Source: Intoshia linei
Taxonomy: Eukaryota; Orthonectida; Rhopaluridae
Length of the DNA: 59,801 nt
Direction of reading: 5' to 3'
Assembly (NCBI GenBank): GCA_001642005.1
Contig: LWCA01000077.1
Coordinates: 1 to 59,801 of the forward strand
Shown here: one piece after another, positions 35,387 through 44,309 of the stretch
Numbering within the stretch: position 1 is the first letter of the stretch
Layout: each line of letters begins with the position of its first letter
The notes under the pieces: generated by a model
Databases searched by the model: none
Told to the model about the DNA's origin: nothing
Seen by the model: only the letters and a program-made list of their open reading frames with translations
Position numbers and translations under genes: made by a program

Positions 35387-36851
35387 CTAAATTCGTTTAC
35401 TTTTTGATGTGTCAAAATGATTTTTGGTATCTTTCAGTATTGTTTGCATTGTAGATAAAGATATACTAATTGTTTTCTAAAATAACATTTTAAAGAAAAA
35501 AATTCGATGCAAACTTTCAGGTCTCCATTCAATCGCAAGTACCAACCCAATAATAAAGCGCTCAGTAAATCTCCGGATCCAACAAATCTCAAATCTACAT
35601 AATCCAAATCACAACTATATATCTGAAATTGATCATCTTCTTAAAATTGTAATTATAGTCGTTTATCAAATTTACAAACCTTTCTGTGATGCATAAAATC
35701 TATATTTGTCAAATTTTACACTAGTGATGACAACAATTTTGGGGCCCAGCGAGTGTAACTTTTGAATACAAATGATAACATCTGATTCATTCTTTATTTT
35801 CATATTTGTGAGTAATCTAAGAATCTTAATTATAAATTATACTTTTTTATTCTATCGTTTACTCTGCTTCAAATTGATTCGGAGTTATTATGTTAGCAAT
35901 GGGTATAAGGTTATTTTTGTACACATCAATGAGTGATGAATCAACGTACTAAATTACATTTAGATAAAAATTTAGCACCACATTATTGGTATTCCAAAAT
36001 TTAACGTATTTCTATCAATTGTAATAACTTAACTATTTTTCTCACCAAATGTATATTTATTAAAATTTATTTTGATTCTTAATTTTTTTGTATGACCCTG
36101 GAGGATAAAAAAATAAAACACACCACTAGTGATTATTCCTAGAATGTCGCATTCCATTCTGGAAATGATTGAAATACTTTCAATTTCATAATTATAAAAC
36201 TTATTTATAGACTTTTGATAATGTATTAAATAAGGGAATACTTTAATCAATATTGGTTCAACAAACTTAAAAATGTACATTTCAGTACAATTGACATTGA
36301 TATTTTAAAACAAACAAACCATACCAATTTACCTTCGTCTCCTAAAACTGGATCACATACTAAATATAAATGTATAAAATTATTAAAATTAACCATATAT
36401 AAATTTAATTCCATTTTTTCTCGTTTCATGAATAGTCTCATGTAAAGTTTTGAGATACTCGCTACTGTGAACGTATCCTATATTTTGGTAATGATTACAA
36501 TTATATTTTAAAACCAGATAATATGGCATCATAATTGTTTAATTTGTTATTGTTGAGGCCTTGACACAATTCGAGCAATTCATTCGGTTGACCAATTCTT
36601 CCACTAAATGATGAATATCCTAAAAATTTTACATTGATACATATTGGTAAAACCAGTGTGATTTGAAAACTGAACAGTATTGATAGAGTCTGTAATTATT
36701 CCCAAACACTAAAAGATTATATAACTGTTCATGGCTAATCGATATTGATTGAGTCAATCAACTCGTATAATACCTGTAATGTTATAGTACTGCATTTGTT
36801 TCCGACATATCCACTGACGACATGACTTTGGATGGATAAAACTCTAGTCAT
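35387..36851 (-). CDS. PDXK: Pyridoxal kinase
   Basis: Phosphorylates vitamin B6 vitamers to make pyridoxal 5'-phosphate in the cytosol. Nine minus-strand exons (36774-36851, 36654-36708, 36515-36619, 36394-36477, 36325-36359, 35863-35948, 35680-35816, 35515-35639, 35387-35476) give 264 aa. Family landmarks in order: [73 protein letters not shown], and the ribokinase-type anion hole [15 protein letters not shown] (GSGD in place of the usual GTGD, with the catalytic Asp retained). The C-terminus [14 protein letters not shown] matches the last family helix. Introns are mostly 33-60 nt; the 376-nt intron 35949-36324 carries a misleading open frame. Slightly shorter than human PDXK (312 aa). Convergent with LAS1. 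Confidence 0.92.
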
Positions 36852-36993
36852 GGGGTTTATATTTAGAATAAATTATAAATAAGCTTAAATTTTTTAAATA
36901 AATAGAAAATAATAAAATCTTTTCAAACGCTTTATAATTGAACAAGAAGATTCATTGTTGCACACAAGTTACTATGATAAATATAGTATATCG

Positions 36994-37014
36994 ACAATGT
37001 ACGACGTACATTGT
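36994..37014. repeat. Perfect short palindrome upstream of PDXK
   Basis: ACAATGTACG and CGTACATTGT are 10-bp inverted arms separated by one base, located about 140 bp upstream of the pyridoxal kinase start and just 3' of the neighbouring gene. It could be a binding site for a dimeric factor or a chance hairpin. Confidence 0.5.
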
Positions 37015-37068
37015 ACGTATAAATACTTTTAAATTGAAAAAGTTTTAAATTTATTACGTTATAATACA

Positions 37069-37800
37069 TTAGGTTATTTCGTTGTAATCTGAATTGGTTT
37101 GTTCTTGGATAAAAGATAGGAAATGTTTGAGCGTTTCTTTGTTGTATAGTGTTTCTAAATTCTTTAATCCATCAACAGACCAGCAATCATTTTCATCTAA
37201 TATTTAAAATTAATAAAAATAATTGATTAATCAAAACCATTTTCACTGTCAATGTCTTGATCTTCGTTGTTGGCAATTTTGCCACTAATCACATTAGTGG
37301 ATACAAAAGAAGCGGGAACAGTCCAATATGCCTGATTTGCTATAAAATATATTAATATTGAAATACAGACTAACAGCGTATATTTCAATGATTTTAACAA
37401 TTATGTTTTTTTTATGGTTTAACAAAAATCGAAAGTATTTTTCATAACTGCAACACGTAAGACTGAAGATTTATTCCATAGGCCAGTAAAATGTGAAAAT
37501 TAAAAAACTCGAGATCAATAGTTTCACTGCCCGCTCGCGGACAGCTTAATGAATTTTAGGCCTGACTTAAAAAAATTAATAAAATACACCTTCGTGTTTA
37601 GATTGCTTAACCAGTTTAATTTTTTTTCTATTTTCATCTAAACAAAAATTAAAAAAAATGCAATTTTTGTCAATTTTACAAAATTTTCTAATTTCTTTCA
37701 ATTGCAACTCTGACATGTATAATGAACTCAAACATCTTTCCTTCCCTTTCTTTTTACGTGAAACAACTTTGGTTGATGATACAAAATCTTCACAAGATTT
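37069..37800 (-). CDS. Unrecognised basic/acidic protein, 5' end not found
   Basis: Three minus-strand exons with matching phases (37590-37800, 37238-37339, 37069-37196) encode about 146 residues ending in a TAA stop. The first called exon opens KSCEDFVSSTKVVSRKKKGK (a basic patch that could be a nuclear signal), followed by LYMSELQLKEIRKFCKI; the second reads NQAYWTVPASFVSTNVISG; the third is acidic then ends KHFLSFIQEQTNSDYNE. I do not recognise the family. No ATG precedes the first exon in frame, so at least one upstream exon is missing; it was not located in 37801-38300. It sits 217 bp upstream of the pyridoxal kinase start, on the same strand. Confidence 0.6.
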
Positions 37801-37809
37801 CTAAAAAAT

Positions 37810-38330
37810 AAATGTAATCATCATAAAATATATCAAAATTTTAAAAATAAATTTCGTGGAATCTCAAATCTTTTAAAGCTGCGTCTAGCCTACATCATAT
37901 GTTTGGAACAAAATAAAATAGTCATTTTTCCAAAGTGAATTAAAAGTGATTCCAAAAAGTTTAAAATGGTACATGATGCTCTTTAAAATACACTAAAGCC
38001 TAATTACTCTAATTTATACGTGGTTCTGCATGACAGTAATCTAGATATGCGAAATTGACGAAAACATTAATACGTTGGAAATTATTTAAAATATCTACCC
38101 TGAAAGCCGAGAAAATACATATGCTGGGATTTCGCACAGCTACTATGTACTAGAAATCAATGCAAATATGAACACATCATTTCTAAATACCAAAAATTTA
38201 CAAAAGAACCTTCTTTAAGAAAACCACATAACAAATTATTGTAACGAAAAAATTAACTTATTACTAATGAGTTTTAAACTGTCTTGTGTAAAAATACAAT
38301 TTGCTTCTCGGTCGTCAATACGAATTCTTG
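37810..38330. other. Interval with no clear feature
   Basis: Between the unrecognised minus-strand gene and the retrotransposon remnant. It may hold the missing 5' exon of that gene, or more of the decayed retrotransposon; I cannot support either. Confidence 0.4.
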
Positions 38331-38334
38331 GTTA

Positions 38335-39370
38335 AATTTCGTTACAGGTGATTTTAAAAAAATATCATACTATACACTGCTTTCTAGTCTCACCGGATAT
38401 TAAAATACCAATACTAGGGAACGATTTCCTAAGTCTCCACAACGTTGAAATTAGAAGAAATCCAACACGTCTAGTGATTTTGCATCCACTTAAAATGAAC
38501 AACGTTGAAATTATATTTAGCTGTAAATACAAAAACCGTTCATGAAACTGTAAATACACCATTCAAGAATTTAGTAAATAATAATCTAAAAATATGAAAC
38601 CGGCCTCAGTAAATGGACAAATTTTAAATTGAATTAAATCCAAACGTTCCACCGGTAATGGCACGCGCGTATCTTCTACCAATACATAAAAGAAAAAAAT
38701 GCAGTTATCAAATAAAGGAAACGAAGAAACAAAAAATAATTAACTATCCAAAATTAATTTTCGTAGTTCATGTTTAATTGTAAAGAAAAAGGACGACAGC
38801 GATCATTTATGTGTAGATCATAGAAACTTAAACTTCATAACTAAAAAGGATTCTTATCCAACCTCTAACCAAAAAGATTTATTTGATCAGCTTGCAGGAA
38901 ACGCAATTTTCTCAGTATTGAATAAGGATGACAGAGAAAAAATTGCCTTTTCCATGGGTTACAAAGGACAATTATATCAATTTATTGTCTTATCTTTCGA
39001 TGTAAAAAACGGACCAGGTGCATGTCAACGTTTAATAAATTCCTTCTTGGATGACCTACCATTCGCACACGGCTACATGGATGGCATTGTGATAGCTTCT
39101 AAAAGTGTTAAAGAACATTTCAAACACTTGGAAATATTATTTGCACGAATTAAACACAAAGGTATCAATCTCAAACCAACAAAATGTCACATAGGACTCA
39201 ACCAATTAAAATTCTTCGGTCATGTTATCGACGCTTCAGGAATAAGAGTGGATTCAGATAAAATCCTAAGCGTTTCAAAAATATCTATTCCAAAATCCTC
39301 TGATAAAACTCAACGATTTTTAGGTGTTGCAAGTTATCATATAATAATATACTACACTAATAGTAAATAA
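38335..39370 (+). pseudogene. Decayed Ty3/gypsy retrotransposon fragment (protease end and reverse transcriptase)
   Basis: 38340-38530 reads like the end of a retropepsin domain (PILGNDFLSLHN). After a region with stops, 38755-39340 keeps an open reverse transcriptase frame: LCVDHRNLNFITKKDSYP, GQLYQFIVLSFDVKNGPG, HGYMDGIVIASKSVKEHFKH, KFFGHVIDASGI, then RFLGVASY and a stop. The catalytic YxDD box reads YMDG, so one essential Asp is lost. No LTRs, RNase H or integrase are recognisable. An inert fossil copy; it starts and ends mid-domain. Confidence 0.8.
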
Positions 39371-39425
39371 TTCACTTTAAATTAAAAGATAATGTTAAAT
39401 GACCGGTCCGTGGTGATACAAGTTT

Positions 39426-39585
39426 GGGAACCACTCTTTTAATGGATTCATAATAATGAATAATAGAATATTTAATTTAGATTTTCTTATTTAATATATA
39501 TTTTTGTACAAATAAAAAATAGCGCCCAAGGTAGATCTAGGTGCTGTTTATACGAACTACATAGCAGTTAACCCAGAATAATGAT
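39426..39585. repeat. Dispersed repeat copy (partner at 3660-3815)
   Basis: Matches 3660-3815: ggaacca-tc-ttt-aa-ggattcataata-tgaata, ttaa-ttagattttc, then cc-aggtagatctaggtgctgttt-tacg-a-tacata-cagt-aacc. Begins with a tttgggaaccactc hAT-like end. Confidence 0.55.
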
Positions 39586-39597
39586 AATATAAATTAC

Positions 39598-40030
39598 CCT
39601 TGCATTAGTGTAACGTTTTGAAGAACTTTGAGAGTTTGATTCAAATCGCAATGCATTAAGTTTACCTTGAGAGTCTTTTGAGTTTTGTGAATTTTCGTTG
39701 GATTTTATGCTATCCGATTTTTTTAATTCCAAATTAATTTGAAATTGCGGAACAATACTTGTTGAATATAGTTTCATCTTGGAAGGTAACGTTTTACGAC
39801 AACTATGACATAAAAAGTTTTGAGCTTCACGGATTGTTATAGGTTTGCATTTATATTTTTCAGACAATTCAAAAGAGGAGGCTACTGTACGCATATTGTC
39901 TCTTTTAGATTTATTCTAAATAAATGTTACTATTACATTCAATATATTAACCATTACGTATGTTTCCGTGATACGAACCCTTTAAATGTTCCATATACGT
40001 CAGAAATCACCAACGCTGTACCCGCACAAA
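39598..40030 (-). CDS. Partial Cys-pair protein, possibly UBE3D-like
   Basis: Two minus-strand exons in phase: about 39958-40030 (reading CAGTALVISDVYGTFKGFV) and 39598-39915. The second contains ITIREAQNFLCHSCRKTLP, a CxxC pair set in a context that loosely resembles the zinc-binding FxCxxC segment of UBE3D (an E2-binding HECT-like E3), then a Ser/Asn-rich stretch. The start and 3' end are not defined: after 39598 the sequence meets a dispersed repeat. It could be a gene truncated by the repeat or one with further exons I cannot see. The family call is weak. Confidence 0.3.
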
Positions 40031-40069
40031 TTAGTTATTTTATACACATTTTTTACGTTTTTTAAATAT

Positions 40070-40810
40070 TTTTTTCTGTTTTTTTTGATGCATTTTTCAA
40101 TGTAAACCAGGTTTCTTAACATTAAATTTATCGATGGAGTATCGGGCATCAGTTTCATAGTTAACTAGTTAATTTTAGTTATTTGGTTATACAAATAAAT
40201 TTGTTTTCGAAATACATTTTAATTAAAATTTCAATTATTGGTAACAATAATTATTAATTTGGAAGGATTTTTAGAATCAAAATATGACGTGAACTTATTA
40301 TTTAAAGGGATTCTTTATATCCACACTTGTTTATTCTATAAAACGACTCTCCTATTTCTTCTGTACTCTAAAACTGTACTGTATTAACAAATTATTATTA
40401 TTCAATTTTGTAGGTTCATGAGATTTATATTAAAAAAATTGGGAGTACGGCGGAATAAATTTGGCGATTATTACCAGAAAATATTACCACGTCATAATAT
40501 ATGCGATAATAATTTTGAAAATTTTATAAAATATTACCCGTATCAAAAATTTTATAAATGGCGCAATTAAAATTTCCAAAGTAAAAATAATTGCGATAGT
40601 AATGAGTAAAATTTATAAAATATTACCTGTATCAAAAAATTAAAAATAGCGCAATTAAAATAACCAAAATAAAAATTGTAATTCTTTATAATATAAAGCA
40701 TATCCTTAATTAAATGACAACAAAATATTTATAGCGTGAGTAGTTATAAGCCTTTTTAAGTGATGTACAATTGATGTATCATATGTGGATTTAAAAGGGT
40801 TAAAGCATAA
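40070..40810. other. AT-rich intergenic, tandem-like block
   Basis: No gene seen. 40480-40680 contains two diverged copies of a roughly 120-nt unit (gataataattttgaaaattttataaaatattaccc-gtatcaaaaatt and gcaattaaaat-ccaaa). No other feature. Confidence 0.45.
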
Positions 40811-43609
40811 TTACAATAAAAACCCCAAACACTTAAACAAAACCGTCAAACGGACTGTAACATACATGTATGTAATGAAAACCTTTTTAGAGAATGCAGT
40901 GTGATAACCAGGGCCCAATGGATTTGATTGGACATCAGTGTGCACAAGATTAGCACCACTACTAAAATGCAATTCTATACGAAATCTTTCATCAGAATCA
41001 ATATCTTTCTGAGGGTCTTCATACAACAAAAATATAATTTGAGTCAAATAATTAAACTCTGAAATATTCTCCAAATACTTTAAAGATCGACTCCATTGTT
41101 CATCATCCTTTCTAAAAATGTCACCATATCTCAGAATAGAAGCTAAACCATGAATATGGCTTTCAGAAGTAAAATAGAGTCTCGTTTTTACATGGCGTTG
41201 TGGTGTGGAAACGCCCTTTGAGTATATAGAGTTTAGTCGAGTAGCATTTTCAGTTTCTTCGTTGGATGAAAGGTCACTATAAATTTTTCGCAAAAGAGGT
41301 GTGCAAATTTCCTGACCAATTGATAATTTTTCTTGAGAAGAGATACCGTATTCCAGAGGAACGACAACATCAGCCATTAATTGAGACAGAGAATAAATTT
41401 CGTTTAAAATATCACATTTTAGAATTGAATTGTGTAAAAAATCGTATTTGGCGCAATCGTAAATGTCAGGGATTTTGCTGGTATTAAAACGATCGTTTGT
41501 AGTCATAAAATCCTTAGCAAGTTTCCACCACCTTTGTAATACAGTATCATGGGTTTCATTAGAATAATATCTAAACACTTCAGTTTTTTCTACTGATCTA
41601 AACACTTCTTCAATGTAAACTAGGAATAGGTTTATCAGTGTGTATAGGCGCTTACAACACATGAATGGGTTTCGTAATTTTAATAACGCACGTATGACGG
41701 AATTTTCAGAGTCTTTAGATAAAATTTTGTAAATGTCTTCCAATTCTAAATCCTTGTCTTTATTGAATAATTTTTGGAGGACTAATTTGTGACTCATTTT
41801 GTCGTAATTTTGCCTGGATGAATTATCGAGTAGGCTACTAGTATTTGCAGATTTAACCATCTGTACTAGTATGGGCGGAAGTTCACCTTCCAGCATTAAA
41901 AACCCTTTTGCAAATGCCGCGGCAGTCATTTGCACTCGTCCTTCGTCAGAAGCGTAAATTTTCAAATCGTGTCTAAATGTACTGTGTAAGCGTAGTAAAC
42001 CTAATCCAGGTTTACCATATTTCCCTTGACCTCCAGGGTACATACAGCTATACGCTCTACCTAGTTCTTCAGCCTGAATTATACCCGTTGGTGTTAGTTC
42101 TCCACCCCATTTTAAAATTAGCACTAAGACTGGTTCTTCGTGTGGTTCTTTATTTAGACACGTTGAACTATGGTCCAGAGAGGAAGAGTATACAATGTCT
42201 GAACTACCCAATTTTTTTAGAAATTTTAATTGTACTTTTCTATTTATACCAGAAAAATGGTCATACATTTCCAACACGCTTTTTAATTGCTCCAACTTTT
42301 GTGTTTTTTCTATTACTGGACCTTGTTCTACGTCATTGAGAAGTTGCCGAGCAATTTCCAACACTTTTTGAAGGGAACTTGGTGTTTTAAGTTTGATTCG
42401 ACCCGTTTTGTATCCATTGTACTCTTCAAATAGTTTATAAAATTTACTGTTGTAAACCTGCATTTTCATTTTTTGTTTTGGTGTTCGATCGCCATGTCGC
42501 ATAACAGCAATTATACATCGAAGTTCCATCATATCGCCAGACGAGGTTACAATTTTACGAATATCCTCTTGATGGTAATCTATACTGTACGGCAACTTTA
42601 ACGCCGGTGCCAATTTCCGCAATATCATATTTCCTAAAATCTTTGCACAATCATCGTAATACTTTTTAGAATTTTTTACAAAGCTAAATCCATTCACGTC
42701 ACAAACATAAGATTCCCCATTCATACGTAAAATATCAAAACCGCAAACAGTTTGCTTAAATCCAAGGCAAATTTTTCTGGCAATCATTTTTTCTTTTGCA
42801 GATAGAATAACTGGATGTCTACATTCCTTACCATCAGCATCTCTTTCCACTTTTCCATCTAATGCAGGTGCTTTACGAGCTTCCGCGTGAGCATAATCCA
42901 ACCCGACCGTATACACCTTAACATCTGTTCCATCAGTCGCCATAAATTCCTCGTATATATAGCATCCATTGGTTCTAATGGTAGAAACTTTTGAATATAC
43001 ACTGCTCCTACTACCAACTTTTCTAAACAACCTCTGACTGCCACCACCAGCTGAAGATGGAAAGTAAATGTAAATGTTGTGATTTTCCGCTGATATGGGT
43101 TTTTCTACAAACGGTTTTGGAAACTTTTGGTTATCAATAATAAGTGTATCATCTTCAATGTAGTAATTTTTGTTTTCGAGGGAATGATCTATCACAGCAT
43201 ATCGAGGAATACAAATATTGCTCTTTTCTAAAGCTTGATAAACTTTTAGTCGATTTTGCAATAAATATTGATCGTCGCATTGGTTTATAAGGTATGGTTT
43301 TCGGAGAGTGGCGTATCGAATTGCTTTATGTAGTGGAAATCCAACTGAATAAAAAGTTATTAGACAATCACATAACGGCCATGTTTCAATGGGTTCATTG
43401 AGTATTAGTCTTTCATCGAAAATAAAACACTCAATGTGATCAAATTTTCGCAGTCTTTTTAAAATTTCATTCATAGGGTTGGAATGCGATTTCTTGGACA
43501 TGGAACATACTCCTACCACCACCATTTTTCGATTTATTTTTAAATTGTACTTTTTGGAAGACATGCAAATACCTTCTTTTAAAATCAATACAATATTTTT
43601 GCAGTGCAA
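40811..43609 (-). CDS. PPIP5K: Inositol hexakisphosphate / diphosphoinositol-pentakisphosphate kinase (PPIP5K/VIP1), single exon
   Basis: Makes 1-position inositol pyrophosphates (1-InsP7, InsP8) from InsP6 or 5-InsP7, with a second domain of histidine acid phosphatase fold that can remove them. One uninterrupted 932-codon frame. The N-terminal ATP-grasp kinase includes VVVGVCSMSKKSHSNPM (about residue 30), WPLCDCLITFYSVGFPLHKA, SAGGGSQRLFRKVGSRSSVY, KVYTVGLDYAHAEARKAP and CDVNGFSFVKNSKKYYDDC. The phosphatase domain starts near residue 365 with AVMRHGDRTPKQKMKMQV (RHGxRxP) and continues through MYPGGQGKYG, YASDEGRVQMTAAAFAKGF, KIPDIYDCAKYD, and RTRLYFTSESHIHGL. The disordered C-terminal tail of animal homologues is missing. 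Translation could begin at residue 1, 16 or 29. The absence of introns contrasts with its neighbours. Confidence 0.95.
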   Translation of the reverse strand: MHCKNIVLILKEGICMSSKKYNLKINRKMVVVGVCSMSKKSHSNPMNEILKRLRKFDHIECFIFDERLILNEPIETWPLCDCLITFYSVGFPLHKAIRYATLRKPYLINQCDDQYLLQNRLKVYQALEKSNICIPRYAVIDHSLENKNYYIEDDTLIIDNQKFPKPFVEKPISAENHNIYIYFPSSAGGGSQRLFRKVGSRSSVYSKVSTIRTNGCYIYEEFMATDGTDVKVYTVGLDYAHAEARKAPALDGKVERDADGKECRHPVILSAKEKMIARKICLGFKQTVCGFDILRMNGESYVCDVNGFSFVKNSKKYYDDCAKILGNMILRKLAPALKLPYSIDYHQEDIRKIVTSSGDMMELRCIIAVMRHGDRTPKQKMKMQVYNSKFYKLFEEYNGYKTGRIKLKTPSSLQKVLEIARQLLNDVEQGPVIEKTQKLEQLKSVLEMYDHFSGINRKVQLKFLKKLGSSDIVYSSSLDHSSTCLNKEPHEEPVLVLILKWGGELTPTGIIQAEELGRAYSCMYPGGQGKYGKPGLGLLRLHSTFRHDLKIYASDEGRVQMTAAAFAKGFLMLEGELPPILVQMVKSANTSSLLDNSSRQNYDKMSHKLVLQKLFNKDKDLELEDIYKILSKDSENSVIRALLKLRNPFMCCKRLYTLINLFLVYIEEVFRSVEKTEVFRYYSNETHDTVLQRWWKLAKDFMTTNDRFNTSKIPDIYDCAKYDFLHNSILKCDILNEIYSLSQLMADVVVPLEYGISSQEKLSIGQEICTPLLRKIYSDLSSNEETENATRLNSIYSKGVSTPQRHVKTRLYFTSESHIHGLASILRYGDIFRKDDEQWSRSLKYLENISEFNYLTQIIFLLYEDPQKDIDSDERFRIELHFSSGANLVHTDVQSNPLGPGYHTAFSKKVFITYMYVTVRLTVLFKCLGFLL

Positions 43610-44309
43610 TATGACAACTCGTTAATTAGCACAATATAAACGCATACATTTAGTAATTTATTATTGTATCAATATTTGTATTATTTTCAAGTGATGTTAT
43701 GTTAAGTATTTACATGAATGAAAATTATCATCATTTTGAATCATTTAATATAGAATAAAAGAAGCAGTGTTTTGCGACTGAGGTCGGTGAGGTGAATAAC
43801 TGAAGCTGGAATAATTCAACAATTTTACACTTTGATTAAATTGAATGTCTCCATTTAGTATAAATCACCACCGAGAAAATTATATAAAATGCTACTACAG
43901 TATTACAAAGTGTTTTTCTGCAAATTCAATAGTAAATTATTACGATAAAATGAATAAAATTTTGTTACTATTGATTTTCAAATTTAATTTAAGAATAAAT
44001 TTAATCTGCTGTTGTGTACATTTTCAAAACAACATGGCGCTTGGAAGTGTCAGCTTAGAATTTAAGCCTTAAATGACTCAGCTACTCGAGCTTGTCGAGT
44101 CGAGCAGTCTACGATAAGTGCTCGTACGCATTAAAAAACAGACATTCAGTGATACCGAGTATATATCCAGAGATGAACAAATATTTAAAATTAAGTTTAT
44201 TTTGACAATAAACGATTATAAAAAATAAAGCGTTTGAATTGAAAAGAATAAATACAAATTTATATTTTGTTTATTTTATAGAAAATGATGTAAATTTTAA
44301 TTTTTAAAA
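43610..44309. promoter_or_regulatory. Divergent intergenic region between PPIP5K and syntaxin
   Basis: The 700 bp between two outward-reading starts must contain both promoters. 44084-44100 holds a short hairpin, ACTCGA-GCTTG-TCGAGT, in a locally GC-rich patch. No TATA box can be singled out in DNA this AT-rich. A 75-codon open frame at 43845-44072 has no family motif. Confidence 0.45.

Noticed and set aside
36029-36280. 83-codon open frame on the minus strand inside the pyridoxal kinase gene
   Set aside because: It lies in the 35949-36324 intron. Splicing GDEGKL directly to YVDSSLI gives the conserved [10 protein letters not shown] segment; the open frame lacks it.
41977-42339. 120-codon open frame opposite PPIP5K
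   Set aside because: Antisense shadow of a strongly conserved coding region.
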